From: Bretschneidera sinensis
Taxonomy: Eukaryota; Streptophyta; Magnoliopsida; Brassicales; Akaniaceae
Length of the DNA: 64,000 nucleotides
Assembly: GCA_023935145.1 (NCBI GenBank)
Contig: CM043704.1
Location: 98,326,873 to 98,390,872, forward strand
Direction: 5' to 3'
The position numbers were made by a program, and so were the translations under genes. The notes below the pieces were generated by a model. The model saw only the letters and a list, made by a program, of their open reading frames with translations. It was not told the origin of the DNA and searched no databases. Below, one piece after another: positions 47,791 through 61,493 of the stretch (position 1 is its first letter; each line of letters begins with the position of its first letter).

Positions 47791-49871
47791 CACTCAATTA
47801 CAAATGATTAACGAAATAAAATCTCAAAATAAAATCTAAAATCAACCGTACGATTTTGATCGTCCACACGCGCACATGCCATGTGTCCAAATACTAACTA
47901 ATTTTAAACATATATATATATTATCCACGTTGGATTCTCTCAACTTTGAATTCTCGTAACTGGACATTTTTGTCTTGTAAAAACTAAATTGTCATTAGTC
48001 AAACAGTGGGAAAAGAAATGTCCACGCGCGTACCCGCACTCCAAGTATTCACGTTAGGGCCATGTGTGAAGAAAAAAATGAAAAAAATATTGCACTCCAT
48101 ACGATTTGTTTTGGCTGTTGTTTTTGGTCAAAAAAAAAGAAAGAAAAGAAAAACGTTAAAAAAAAAGAGAAGTTGAACTCCGTGAGTGATTTTACAAGTT
48201 AGCTCAATGTTATCGGATTGATAAATTGGATTTAAGATTGTTTTTAAGGTCATTAGTTTGAGTTTTTTTGTGAAATTTTAGGTTGGATGTAAAAAATATA
48301 CTTTTGAACCGTTCAAAAAAATTAATTTAACATGATACACGTAATCTAATTTGTGATATCATCTTATCAGTTGAAATATATATATTCAAAATTCAAACCT
48401 ATTTTTTTTTATCACAAAGCGAAAATTCAAATCCAAAAAAAATAAAAAAAATTTATCGTGTTTTGAGAACAATCCATCTTCGTTTTTGAAAGATAATCAT
48501 CCTTGCATAATGAATTTTAAGATGTGTTTGATTATTTAATTATTTCAATCAAAAATAGGTAATTAAGAACTAATAAGTTATTTTAAAAAATATTAATATA
48601 TTTTTTATTTATTAAATATTTATCAAAATTACGAGCTACACAAGGTTAAATAATCATCTTTTAATTTTTTTATAAGTCAGTCCATAATGGAATGAGAACA
48701 AACGGAGACAAATGATTTTACTTTAATTGACACTCGCAATGCTTACATTTTTACTTAGTGCACATGTGTATCACATAGTACTTTTTCCTTCGTTTAATGG
48801 TTATTTTTTAGCTTTTTTTTTTTTATAATCAGGGAAGGAGAAATTATTTTTTTAAGTTGTTCTTTTAGATGTGCGTAAAACGGGGAACGGGGGATCTCCC
48901 CTCTAAATATATGTTCTTTGGTCAGCAATGAATGAATTTTCACTTCGAGAAAGTCCAATTAAAAAAGTAACGTCAAAAACCAAGACCGAATATGATGAAT
49001 ATTTTACCAAGTAAAATCTCAAGAGAGACTTTTTTTATTGTAAATTTCCTTTTTCCTGTTTTCCTGCAAAGGAGGGAGAGAAAGTAGTTGACTTTTGGTG
49101 TCGATGTAGGCTGGCTGTGATAACGAAGCAGTAACTGTAGTATGGTAGAAATAGAAAAGCTGCAACAAGTATAGAAGCAGTAAAGAGGGAGAGGAAGAAA
49201 ACCAGCGAGGAGAGCAGGTAAAATCACATTTGTCACCAGAATCTCTTCAGTTTATTTCCTCTCTAAACTTTAATACATTAATAATGACTAGGTTATTTTA
49301 ATTCATACTAGTAGTATAATTTATTTCAGGCATGAAACCGCGTATGAGAATAGTGACTTCTCGATTCAAAGTCTTGAACTTTGATTTCTAATAGAGTAAA
49401 CACGACCCACGAGAATACCGACTTCTCTTCTTTTTGCTTGTATGTTAAATACATTTAACGGACATATTTTCTCATCAATAACACAACTTTGTTTTCATTT
49501 CCCCAGAAACCTTTTCCGCTTCTCTAAAACCAGACTTTTCCGTTTCTGGGTTTTTGTTTTAATTGATTTCTTTGCCCTAATTCATCTTCACTTCAATTTT
49601 CCCATTTTTCAGTGAAAAATCAAGTTCAGTTTCTTGCTCTGCACTTGAATTCTTGCTGATTTTCAGTGAAAAACCAATTTCCATTTCCTTTTCTGCTTCT
49701 GGGTTTTCTCCTTCACCCTTTTTTCTCTCAAATTGAGAACAATTCTTGCTGATTTTCAGTTTCATAAGTATCCAATTTTGGGTAAAGCAATTCCCGTTTC
49801 TTGGCTGAACTCCCTACAGTTTAATTTCACGTAGGATTTTCTCTGCAACCAAACGATTTGAGGTTGTTGCT
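47791..49871. other. Intergenic region and 5' leader of the aspartic protease gene
   Basis: AT-rich, no gene recognised. From about 49490 the sequence becomes C/T-rich with repeated TTTTCAGTGAAAAA(T/C)CAA motifs (49609 and 49664) and looks like the transcribed 5' leader of the protease gene. Confidence 0.45.
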
Positions 49872-51590
49872 ATGTTGTCCAAGTATTCTCTCACTCTCGT
49901 TCTGATTCTTCTATCAATTTTCTCCGGCGGTTTCACGGCGGTCGCAGGAAGCCACGATAACAGCAAAAATGTCAACTCCAATTTCTCCACTCTTGCAGGC
50001 ATCAAATTGCCTGATCACATGAGCTTCAATGCAGTTTCTTCTTCATCAAGCCACGGTTGTAGCTTCTCATCATCAAAGGAAGGAAGAGAATCACAAACAA
50101 CGAATACACCGGAAGAAGATGCATATCTTAGTGATGATGATCAAGAAGGAAATAATGGGTATGATTTGATAACAGCAGAACCGCATAAACAGACGGTGAA
50201 GCTTCTCCTAAAGCACCGGTCAACGAAAGGAGAAACAGATCCCAAAAAATCTGTGTTCGAGTTCAAAATAAGGGACTTGACTAGAATTCAAACACTTCAT
50301 AGGAGGATCATAGAGAAGAAGAACCAAAACACAATTTCAAGGCAGAAGAAAGATAAACAGCAATCCAAGAAGACCCAAAAGACGATTAGCCCTGTGGTTC
50401 CACTGGCAGAGTCGCCGGAATCTTATTCAAGTGGGATTTCTGGCCAGCTCATGGCAACTTTGGAGTCAGGGGTAAGTCTAGGCTCTGGGGAGTATTTCAT
50501 GGATGTGTTTGTGGGTACTCCTCCTAAACACTACTCTTTGATTCTTGATACTGGTAGTGATCTTAATTGGATTCAATGTGTTCCTTGTTATGATTGTTTT
50601 GAGCAAAATGGGCCTTATTATGATCCTAAGGAGTCTAATTCTTTTAGGGACATAACTTGTCAAGATCCAAAGTGTAATTTGGTTTCCTCTCCTGATCCAC
50701 CTCAGCCTTGCAAATCCGAGAACCAAACATGTCCTTATTTCTATTGGTATGGAGATAGTTCTAACACCACTGGTGATTTTGCACTTGAAACATTTACTGT
50801 TAATCTCACAACACCAAGTGGGAATTCAGAGTTCAAGAGAGTGGAGAATGTGATGTTTGGTTGTGGTCATTGGAATAGAGGCCTTTTCCATGGGGCTGCA
50901 GGGCTTTTAGGACTAGGGAGAGGTCCTTTATCCTTTTCCTCTCAGCTTCAATCTCTATATGGTCACTCCTTTTCATACTGCCTTGTGGATAGAAATAGTG
51001 ATACAAATGTTACCAGCAAGTTGATTTTTGGTGAAGACAAAGATCTTTTGAGGCACCCAAATTTGAATTTTACTTCACTGGTAGCCGGGAAAGAGAATCC
51101 GGTCGATACATTTTACTATATCCAGATAAAATCTATTATGGTTGGTGGTGAAGTTCTTAATATACCAGAGGAAACATGGCATTTCTCACCAGGTGGTTCT
51201 GGGGGAACAATCATTGATTCGGGCACGACGCTAAGTTATTTTGCAGAGCCAGCTTATGAGATTATCAAGCAGGCTTTTGTGAAGAAAGTGAAAGGGTACC
51301 CAGTTTTGAAAGATTTTCCAGTGTTGAATCCATGTTACAATGTTTCTGGTGTTGAGAAAATGGAGCTGCCTGAATTTGGGATTCTGTTTTCAGATGGTGC
51401 TTTGTGGAATTTCCCAGTTGAAAATTACTTCATCTGGATTGAAGAAGAAGTTGTTTGTTTGGCAATTCTGGGGACTCCTAAATCAGCTATTTCGATTATT
51501 GGGAACTATCAGCAGCAGAATTTCCATATCTTGTATGATACAAAGAAGTCTAGGCTGGGTTATGCTCCAACGAGTTGTGCTGATGTCTAA
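49872..51590 (+). CDS. Nepenthesin-type (A1B) aspartic protease, secreted
   Basis: Single exon, 572 aa. Residues 1-26 (MLSKYSLTLVLILLSIFSGG...) form a signal peptide. Residues 27-200 are a long charged, Ser/Lys-rich propeptide (KLLLKHRSTKG, RDLTRIQTLHRRIIEKK). Mature protease: GEYFMDVFVGTPPKHYSLIL leads to catalytic DTGS (Asp226); a Cys-rich nepenthesin insert CVPCYDCF...CQDPKC...CPYFYWYGD follows, with the flap Tyr; the second catalytic motif DSGTTLSYF has Asp449; the C-terminus is IIGNYQQQNFHILYDTKKSRLGYAP. All expected residues are present. It resembles the plant group that includes Arabidopsis At3g59080/At2g42980 (recalled, not searched). Likely zymogen-activated and extracellular or vacuolar. 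Substrate unknown. The lack of introns is common in this family. Confidence 0.93.
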   Translation: MLSKYSLTLVLILLSIFSGGFTAVAGSHDNSKNVNSNFSTLAGIKLPDHMSFNAVSSSSSHGCSFSSSKEGRESQTTNTPEEDAYLSDDDQEGNNGYDLITAEPHKQTVKLLLKHRSTKGETDPKKSVFEFKIRDLTRIQTLHRRIIEKKNQNTISRQKKDKQQSKKTQKTISPVVPLAESPESYSSGISGQLMATLESGVSLGSGEYFMDVFVGTPPKHYSLILDTGSDLNWIQCVPCYDCFEQNGPYYDPKESNSFRDITCQDPKCNLVSSPDPPQPCKSENQTCPYFYWYGDSSNTTGDFALETFTVNLTTPSGNSEFKRVENVMFGCGHWNRGLFHGAAGLLGLGRGPLSFSSQLQSLYGHSFSYCLVDRNSDTNVTSKLIFGEDKDLLRHPNLNFTSLVAGKENPVDTFYYIQIKSIMVGGEVLNIPEETWHFSPGGSGGTIIDSGTTLSYFAEPAYEIIKQAFVKKVKGYPVLKDFPVLNPCYNVSGVEKMELPEFGILFSDGALWNFPVENYFIWIEEEVVCLAILGTPKSAISIIGNYQQQNFHILYDTKKSRLGYAPTSCADV

Positions 51591-54500
51591 CATCTTTTGT
51601 TAATTGTTAAAGAGTCCAAGTGATGGGAGGTAAATTGTAAACATGGTGTCTCAGGGGGGAGATTTTTTTCTTTTTCTTTTTCTTTTTCTTTTTAATTTTT
51701 ATTTTCAAGAATAGGTGACATACAAGAAACTAGATTCATTTATTTTCAAAAAAATTTAGGTTCATGTGATTATAATTTCATAATAATCTGTTTTACAAAA
51801 TATATATCAATGCACTTCAACACATCTTTATAGATTCCTTTTCAAGTTGCTAGTTCTTTTGATTTGAAAGGTCATTAAATCATTGATAGATTTGGACATG
51901 AGCTTTTTTCTTATTCAATCCTTAATTTAGAATTAAAATCCCAAGTGAAAAAACTTGGTATTATTTTGGGGGTTTGCTACATGAATCATCTTCTGCTTGC
52001 TCTACTCATTTTCCTCAAGAAATCCTGTGTTTCAGATGTATTATTATTAAATTTTGGCTGCTTTCTTGATACAAAAAATAAAATTGTTAATGGGAACTGT
52101 CATTAAAACAATTAGATCAAGATATAAATAGATTTTATTTTAATAGTATAAAAAAAAGAATTGGTCAACTGTTAGGTAGGGCACAGGAATGCAGTATATA
52201 AGAAAGAATGGGTCAACTGGTAGGCGTGTCACCTTATTTTATGGGGTATACTTATCCTTTTTTCTTTTTGTTAGTAGTTTGACAATATTTTAACCCACCC
52301 ACCTTTTGCTAAAAAAATCTGGATTGTCCAAGTAAAAAATTTAATTGAAAATTTTTAAAAAATTTATTAATAATATTAAATAAATATATATAAATATTAT
52401 TAATAAAATTCTTAAAACTTACCAATTGAATTTTCAACTGCTCTTTACGTAGGTTTCAAAAATCAAAGAGCTTTGTAAATGAGTTGAAACTCAGTCTGTC
52501 AACTTCCACACAAGATAAAAAAGCATTTATTTGGTTACCCAACTAAAAGTCTAAAAAGGTGGTTCCTTTTCTTTGGCCACTCAAATTGCTTGGCTGTTGC
52601 CTGCTAGTACTTTCTTGCAGCCCAGTATCATTTATTGCGAACTAAACTTGAATCCCTGAAACTTTTCCAGTAGAAAAACTAGCCAGGTTGGACCAACCCA
52701 ACAAAACAAGAGACATTCAATTGAGTGCTGTGAAAAGTTTTAGACAAGATGAGTTGTCTTTTAGTGTGGTGTTGTCTGTTGTAGGACATCTTTTTTTAAC
52801 AACAACTTTATTTATATCTTTCTCGCAGCCTAAGATAGCTTATCAATATGGATTATAAGAAAATGAAACTTAAATGATTTTTTAATTTTTTTATTAAAAT
52901 ATAAAATACAAATTTTATGTTTTAAATTAAGTCATCATATTTCAAGTTATTTAATCTCTATAACGATCTGAGAAATTATAATTATCAATATTAAATATGA
53001 TGGAATAAAACTTAGTAAAATTTTTCATTTTTTATTATAAAATAAAAAAATATGTTCAACATTTATTTAATTTAACGGACTAACTCAATTTAACTTTTAA
53101 AACTTTTGATATTAAATTTAACATCATCAAATTTTTATTTTTTTCTCAAAAAAAACATTTTTTACCTTTATGTAACATGAACCCTTTGATACCACTAAAT
53201 TGTCAAAATTATACTATATCACTTGACGAAGAATTTTTCTATGTTGAAGTTTTACCTGGTCGCGGTAATAAATCTAATATTCTTGTTTTCATGGTACGTA
53301 ATGTGTTTACTTGAATGTTAGACTTTGCGTAGATTGCGCCTTTAGTTGTCAATTTATTGCCACAGTCTAGGCATTGGTTTTTTGCTAATTTGGTGGGTTT
53401 AAAGACCAACCGATTGGTAGAGAAAAGAAGAAAATGAGGATAAAAATATATATATATATATATATAGTATTTTTCATCATTTATCTGATAAATATGATAA
53501 AAAAAATATGAGAGAAAAATAAAAATTAATTTTTTGGATTTTGTTTCTGAAAAACTGATTTTATTGGTGTTTTATTAAATATTAAATAATTTATAATTTT
53601 ATTATTGTTTTACTATAAATTGTTTTATAAATTATAAATTAAACCATAAATCGTTTCTACTACTATATGAAACTAGACCAGTACCTAAAACATGTTTAAG
53701 TGAGATGATTTTTATATTTTTTATGTTATTTAGGAGCATCAAAACACATAGATGAAAAATTGACAAGAACCGTTGATTTAGTTTTGAGTGCCGAATGTTA
53801 AAAACATTTTTGAGCAAAACAATTGTAAAATTAAAAATTGTTTAGACAAAACAGTTTTAAATCTCTTACATCTTACACAAATACAACTTCTTATAATTAA
53901 TTTTTCATCTTTTGACCTTTTTGTATAAATTATTTTGTTTTTATGGTGTGCCTGACAAAACTTCTGTTTTTTACGAGTTAAAACTGGTTCAGAAGTTTGA
54001 GATTGTGGGTACCAAATGTTTCCCTTGGAAGATTAGTCAATGCAATGACGTATGTATGCAGTCAGTCCTACCCATCACGAAAACAAAAGGCCATTTAAGC
54101 TTTGGGTAAGTCTTTTTGGGAGGTTGCCAGCCAATTTTCCTATTAATAATATTACGAAGTTTTAAAAGATTATCAATTAAATTTTTAATCAAGATATTTA
54201 CCTCCGACGTAATCAAGAATTCGTCTAAAAAGAGAACTTACAAATCTAGATGTAAAATATAGATAGGTGCAAAGAGACCCTTTCAAAGCTTGACAGTCGT
54301 TTACTCGTTGTCATTATCCCCTCTGCCGTCAAGGCTTTCCCTCTGGTCAAAGGCAAGTTACAAAATAACATAACATGTAAATAAATTCTTGTGGTCTAAA
54401 AATTGGCTGTTAGAAGATTATTTTTGGGTCGCACACCAACAAGAATTAGGGAAGATCACGTTTTAAATGCCATCCATGGGATCTTGTTCAACGGAGTTAA

Positions 54501-54643
54501 TTTTCTTGCTTAGGACCTTCGATTTTAGTCATTTAGTCCGCAAGAAAAAACTTATATAAAAATTTAAAAAAAAATTTCCATTCAAAGATTAATGGTCAAT
54601 GTTTTCGCTCAAGTGGTGAAGAAATGACTAAGAAAGAATCGTG

Positions 54644-54702
<59 letters not shown>

Positions 54703-54997
54703 AATAATTTAAACGTTGATATGTATATATTATTTAATTATCAATTTTTTTTTTAAATAAAATATATTTACTTTTAAATTCAAATATTTACATGTTTTAT
54801 CTTTAACTAACAAAATTATTGAATCTATCGATTATTTTTTTAAATAAAATATATTTACTTTCAATTTTAAATATTTACGTGTTTTATTTTTAACCAACAA
54901 AATTATTTAATCTCTCTATTAATAATAATAATAATAATTCTTTATTAATATTCGCTTACATAATAATTATTTTTATCTATAAAAGGGTTGTTGATAT
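51591..54997. other. Intergenic AT-rich DNA
   Basis: Protease 3' UTR, then no gene. It contains (TTTTTC)n at about 51667-51694, (TA)n at about 53447-53466 and 54651-54699, and from 54720 two imperfect repeats of an AT-rich motif containing AACAAAATTATT that resemble segments inside the downstream 2.9-kb units. Confidence 0.45.
54651..54699. repeat. (AT)n microsatellite
   Basis: About 24 perfect AT repeats. Confidence 0.95.
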
Positions 54998-57860
54998 GAA
55001 AAATCGAACTCGGTCTTCAAAAATTAATAATTTGATTTCATTCAATTTTATTTTTAATACAAAAGTTATGACAAAGTTGCTGATATATCACAAGCTAATT
55101 ATGGCAAAATTATTTTATGTTATTACCAAATATCAAACGAGCACTATATGTATTAATTACGAGATAAACTTAGCTTATAATTGATGCGATAAACATCACC
55201 ATGTGTCAGTGTGACATTTTTCCTATATACAACACTTGCTCTTTATTGGACTTTGACTTATTTTTATCTAACAACAAAGATTGTGTTGCTTAAGATAAAA
55301 TATTATTTGAAATTTTATATTTAACTAAATAAATATAACTCTCATCTCATTTTGTTTACAGATAATTTTTTTATAATAATTTATCTATAATATTTATCAA
55401 TGTTTATTTTCATTTAAATAGCTTATTCTTTCATTGTTCTTATATTTTTAACAACAAGAAAGGTTTCATGTTTACGTTGATTTGTATACTTAATATATAT
55501 TTGCATTGTTTCAATTATTGTAGAACAAAGATTATTAACAACATAGAAAGATTATTACAACTCGGTTTTGTATCATTCAAGAAATCTTTGATCCAAGTAA
55601 AGGTATTTGATTTTTGCTTTTTTATTGTCTTTGGAGTTTATTGCAGATTTTCTTTTGGTATTAATATGTTGTTTGTTGGTCTTCTACTATATGTTTTTTG
55701 GATTATAAGGATTGGGGTAAACCCCAAATAATAACATACTATATAAAACAAAACACCTTCAAATAACAAAGTTTGAATCTAAAAACAAAAAGAATAGGGA
55801 AATCGAGAAAAATATACGAACTAGATTCATCAATTAACAAGTCTGAATAAATTTAGATTTATTTTTATCTAAATATAGAGATTGTTTTGCTTCTTTTTTG
55901 TTGATTTTTGAAAAAAAAAAGTAAAATTTTTAATTGTTAGTTATACATATATTTTTTATATTTATGTGTACATAATTGATTCAGTTCGGTTAGAAAGATA
56001 TATGAACAAAAAATGCAACCAAACCAATAATCGAAAATGTATAAAAATATCAAATCAATTGTTTCAATAAATCAAATTTTCAGTTTGATTTCAAACTCCT
56101 AATCAAATAATGTGTGCCGCCTATTAACCATCTATTGTTCTTACCATTCTTCTTTCTTATGTGTATTTACAGTTTTTCTTTCATAACCTTGTTGAAAATA
56201 AACGATCTTTTAGTTCAATTTTTTTTTTCATTAATCATAAAACTTTCTATCATAAAGTGTCATACAAAATTGATCTTGTTATGAAATTATTTTTGTCTAA
56301 AAGCATAAATTGTCGTGCTTCCTTTTGTTGATTGTTGAAAAAATTTAGTAAATTTTTTGTACAGTATTTATTTGATTGTTAGGGCAAATATGGTTCAAAT
56401 CAACATTATTGTGACTCAATTCTTTAAACTTCTTTAAAAAAACACATAATTTATTTATCAAATATTTTTTTAAAAAATATATCTATTTTCAACTTTTTAA
56501 AAAATTTGTATTTTATTTTTGACTAATATTCAAAATATTTAGGTGTTATTTTTAACTAACAAAATTCTTTAAACTTTCAATAATAATTAAAAATTATATT
56601 AATAGAGATTGAATTTTTATTAACTCTTTTTAAGACAATGATTAGTTTTGCTGCATACAAATTTGGCCAAGATAAAATATATTATTTGAAATTTAAATTT
56701 TAAATCGTAAATTTATGACAAAGCAAATGACTAATATACCTTATCTTCCTCTCTATGCTATAATAAATCAAAATTTAATCTATTTAGATTTATTCTTATC
56801 TAAAGGAAATTAAACTTCATCTCATCTTATCAACATATAATAAGTTTGTTAAATTTAGAATTATTATTATCTAAAGGAAATTTAGATTTATTCCAGCGTT
56901 TCCGTTATTGCGGAGTGAAGATTATTGAAAAGAGATAAAGATTATTGTGACTCAATTCTGTAAGTTCCTTTAAAAACCATAAATAATTTATTTATCCAAT
57001 AATTTTTTTGAAAAAAAAATCTATTTTCAAATTCAAAATATTTATATGTTATTTTTAACTAGCAAAATTCTTTAATCTCTCAATAAATATTTGAAAAATA
57101 AACCTAATCTATTTTCAAATTCAACTTTTTAATTTAAATTTCTATCAACTCTTTAATATATTAAGAGTGCCACATAAGTAATGAGGTGGATACTAACACG
57201 AACACACTATTTATTTATCAAATCACTTTTTTTTGAAAAAAATATTTGCATTCAAATTCAAAATATTTACATATTTATCTTTAACTAACAAAATTATTTA
57301 ATTTTTCAATAATAGCTAGATTATGATTTGGTAGATTGGATATATGATAAAATGGGGCCCAATAACTTATAAAAAAAACTCTACGAAAATAATTTTTCGT
57401 GTTCAACTACGGTGATAATAAGCAAGATAAAAATAATAGACAATAGTAAAGTTTACCCCAAATAAATCCAAAGTTTCAATTTTTAAATCAAAAGAACATT
57501 TTCATTAAGTTTTCTTAATTAAAAAAAATATGTATATAGCCTATATGATTCAAGTATGAAAAAAGAATATAATTTTATCTTTGTTTCTATGCATGCATGT
57601 TCTTTTTTATACATACAATTGTTGTATTTATCTCATTAAGTAATCAATACTCAGATCAATTTAAATTTAGCATTATTCTTATCTAATGGATATTCAGCTC
57701 TATCTCATGTTATTTACAAATAATAAGTTTTTTTATATTGATAATTATCTAAAACAAAATATAATTATCTCAATAGTCAATTTGTCTTTAGTTTCACTTA
57801 AGTTTTGACTTTTTCTTTCATTGTTTTAATGCTTTTATTTATTTGCATAGCATCTTGCTA
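54998..57860. repeat. 2.9-kb tandem repeat, unit 1
   Basis: Begins GAAAAATCGAACTCGGTCTT and ends GCATCTTGCTA. It is almost identical to 57861-60791 directly after it. Very AT-rich. An 87-codon frame (55468-55731, containing IINNIERLLQ and SFGINMLFVG) is kept in both units but resembles no family known to me; part of it lies between an AG acceptor-like and a GTAAAG donor-like site. Inside the unit the motif TTATCTAAAGGAAAT followed by CTCATCTCAT recurs several times, so older duplications underlie the large one. Confidence 0.88.
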
Positions 57861-60791
57861 GAAAAATCGAACTCGGTTTTCAAAAATTAATAATTTGATT
57901 TCATTCAATTTTATTTTTAATACAAAAGTTATGACAAAGTTGCTGATATGTCACAAGCTAATTATAAAAAAGTTATTTTATGTTATTACCAAATATCAAA
58001 CGAGCACTATATGTATTAATTACGATTAATTTTGACGCAAATAATTAGTGCAAGAAAAATCTAACCATTTTGTTGATATGTCGCAAGCCGATAATCTGAT
58101 AAACTTAGCTTATAATTGATGCGATAAACATCACCATGTGTCAGTGTGACATTTTTTCTATATACAACACTTGCTCTTTATTGAACTTGGACATATTTTT
58201 ATCTAAAGGCAAAGATTGTTTTGCTTAAGATAAAATATTATTTGAAATTTTATATTTAACTAAATAAATTTAACTCTCATCTCCTTTTGTTTACAGATAA
58301 TTTTTTTATAATAATTTATCTATAATATTTATCAATGTTTATTTTCATTTAAATAGTCTATTCTTTCATTGTTCTTATATTTTTAACAACAATAAAAGTT
58401 TCATGTTTATGTTGATTTGTATACTTAATATATATTTGCATTGTTTCAATTACTGCAGAACAAAGATTATTAACAACATAGAAAGATTATTACAACTCAG
58501 TTTTGTATCATTCAAGAAATCTTTGATCCGAGTAAAGGTATTTGATTTTTGCTTTTTTATTGTCTTTGGAGTTTATTGCAGATTTTCTTTTGGTATTAAT
58601 ATGTTGTTTGTTGGTCTTCTACTATATGTTTTTTGGATTATAAGGATTGGGGTAAACCCCAAATAATAACATACTATATAAAACAAAACACCTTCAAAGA
58701 ACAAAGTTTGAATCTAAAAACAAAAAGAATAGGGAAATCGAGAAAAATGTACGAACTAGATTCATCAATTAACAAGTCTGAAAAAATTTGGATTTATTTT
58801 TATCTAAATATAGAGATTGTTTTGCTTCTTTTTTGTTGATTTTTGAAAAAAAAAAAGTAAAATTTTTAATTGTTAGTTATACATATATTTTTTTATATTT
58901 ATGTGTACATAATTGATTCAGTTCGGTTAGCAAAATATATGAACAAAAAATGCAACCAAACCAATAATCGAAAATGTATAAAAATATCAAATCGATTGTT
59001 TCAATAAATCAAATTTTTGGTTTGATTTCAAACTCCTAATCAAGTAATGTGTGCCGCCTATTAACCATCTATTGTTCATACCATTCTTCTTTCTTATGTG
59101 TATTTACAGTTTTTCTTTCTTAACCTTGTTGAAAATAAACGATATTTTAGCTCAAATTTATTTATTTTCATTAATCATAAAACTTTCTATCATAAAGTGT
59201 CCTACAAATTTGATCTTATTATGAAATTATTTTTGTCTAAAAGCATAAATTGTCTTGCTTCCTTTTGTTGATTGTTGAAAAAATTTAGTAAATTTTTTGT
59301 ACAATATTTATTTGATTGTTGAAATATGGTTCAAATCAACATTATTGTGACTCAATTCTTTAAACTTCTTTAAAAAACACATAATTTATTTATCAAATAT
59401 TTTTTTTAAAAATATATTTATTTTCAAATTCAAAAAATTTATATTTTATTTTTAACTAATATTCAAAATATTTAGGTGTTATTTTTAACTAACAAAATTC
59501 TTTAAACTTTCAATAACGATTAAAAATTATATTAATAGAGATTGAATTTTTATTAACTCTTTTTAAGATAATGATTAGTTTTGATACATACAAATTTGGC
59601 CAAGATAAAATACATTATTTGAAATTTAAATTTTAAATCGTAAATTTATGATAAAGCAAATGACTAATATACCTTATCTTCCTCTCTATGCTATAATAAA
59701 TCAAAATTTAATCCATTTAGATTTATTCTTATCTAAAGGAAATTAAAACTCATCTCATCTTATCTACGTATAATAAATTTGTTAAATTTAGAATTATTCT
59801 TATCTAAAGGAAATTTAGATTTATTCCAGCGTTTCCGTTATTGCAGAGTGAAAATTATTGAAAAGAGATAAAGATTATTGTGACTCAATTCTGTGAGTTC
59901 CTTTAAAAACCATAAATAATTTATTTACCAAATAATTTTTTTGAAAAAAAAAATCTATTTTCAAATTCAAAATATTTATATGTTATTTTTAACTAGCAAA
60001 ATTCTTTAATCTATCAATAAATATTTGAAAAATAAACCTAATCTATTTTCAAATTCAACTTTTTAATTTAAATTTCTATCAACTCTTTAATACATTAAGA
60101 GTGCCACATAAGTAATGAGATGGATACTAACATGAACACACTATTTACTTATCAAATCACTTTTTTAAAAAAAAAATATTTGCATTTAAATTCAAAATAT
60201 TTACATATTTATCTTTAACTAACAAAATTATTTAATTTTTCATTAATAGCTAGATTATGATTGGGTAGATTGGATATATGATAAAGTGGGGCCCAATAAC
60301 TTATAAAAAAACTCTACGAAAATAATTTTTCATGTTCAACTACGGTAATAATAAGCAAGGTAAAAATAATAGACAATAGTAAAGTTTACCCCAAATAAAT
60401 CCAAAGTTTCAATTTTTAAACTAAAAGAACATTTCATTAAGTTTTCTTAATTAAAAAAAATATGCATATAGCCTATATGATTCAAGTATGAAAAAAGAAT
60501 ATAATTTTATCTTTGTTTCTATGCATGCATATTCTTTTCTATACATACAATTGTTGTATTTATCTCATTAAGTAATCAATACTCATATCAATTTAAATTT
60601 AGCATTATTCTTATCTAATGGAAATTTAGCTCCGTCTCATGTTATTTACAAATAATAAGTTTTTTATATTGATAATTATCTAAAACAAAATATAATTATC
60701 TCAATAGTCAATTTGTCTTTAGTTTCACTTAAGTTTTGACTTTTTCTTTAATTGTTTTAATGCTTTTATTTATTTGCATAGCATCTTGCTA
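57861..60791. repeat. 2.9-kb tandem repeat, unit 2
   Basis: Direct copy of 54998-57860 with scattered substitutions and an extra stretch of about 72 bases at 58025-58096 that itself partly repeats the unit's start (TTGTTGATATGTCGCAAGCC). The boundary CTTGCTA|GAAAAA is exact on both sides. The counterpart 87-codon frame is at 58403-58666. Confidence 0.88.
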
Positions 60792-61020
60792 GAAAAAAGG
60801 TTTTTTTGGTTACCATATTTTAATTTTTTATAATCATGTTTATATATATATATTTTGTAAGTTTGTGTTGATTTTGATATCTATATAATTATGTACTTTA
60901 ATTGTTTTCATTATTTACTTTTACTCATACTAACAGAAAAATTACGATGTAATATTAATCTATTTTAAATATGATGTTTTAAATTGTATAATTAATCATT
61001 AACTCTCATAAATTGCTTTG

Positions 61021-61230
61021 CAGGGAAAATGTAACAAAGATGGATAAAAAATACAATAACTTTGTTAAAAAGGGAAACGTTAGACTCGATAATAGATATG
61101 ATGTTCTTCACAATAGAGTTATGGTGGACCAATGATGCAACAAGTCTATAGATATTAAATATCAATTCAAATATATAAATAAAAGTCTTGATAAAGAAAA
61201 ATTTTCTTGTATTAAATGTTGAAAAGCTTA
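61021..61230 (+). pseudogene. Helitron Rep/helicase fragment
   Basis: After a TTTGCAG acceptor-like site the frame reads NVRLDNRYDVLHN, then an in-frame TGA (61133), then CNKSIDIKYQFKYINKSLDK. This matches the conserved plant Helitron helicase-like segment whose consensus is about 'DNRWVVPYN ... CNQSRSIKYLFKYINKG' (family knowledge). About a dozen residues between the two blocks are missing. It is inactive, and lies about 300 bases upstream of a Helitron-like 3' end. Confidence 0.65.
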
Positions 61231-61493
61231 TTTGGATTGTCATTGCATCATTGCTATATTCTTCAATGTCCTCAATTTTAGATTTTATATATTATAAATT
61301 TTGTTCTTTATACAATTTTAAATGTAATTGATTTTAGTTTCCTTTATAATGTTTTAACAATATTAACCATTGCAATAATATTCCCAACAAAAATAAATCA
61401 ACTATTTAATTATATATTAAGAATTTTTATTTATATTGATAAAATAAATTATTTATTTATTATTTTTGTATTTGTTTTTATGAACAAAAAATT

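Noticed and set aside
60992..61243. 83-codon minus-strand frame at 60992-61243
   Set aside because: Antisense to the recognisable Helitron helicase fragment on the plus strand.
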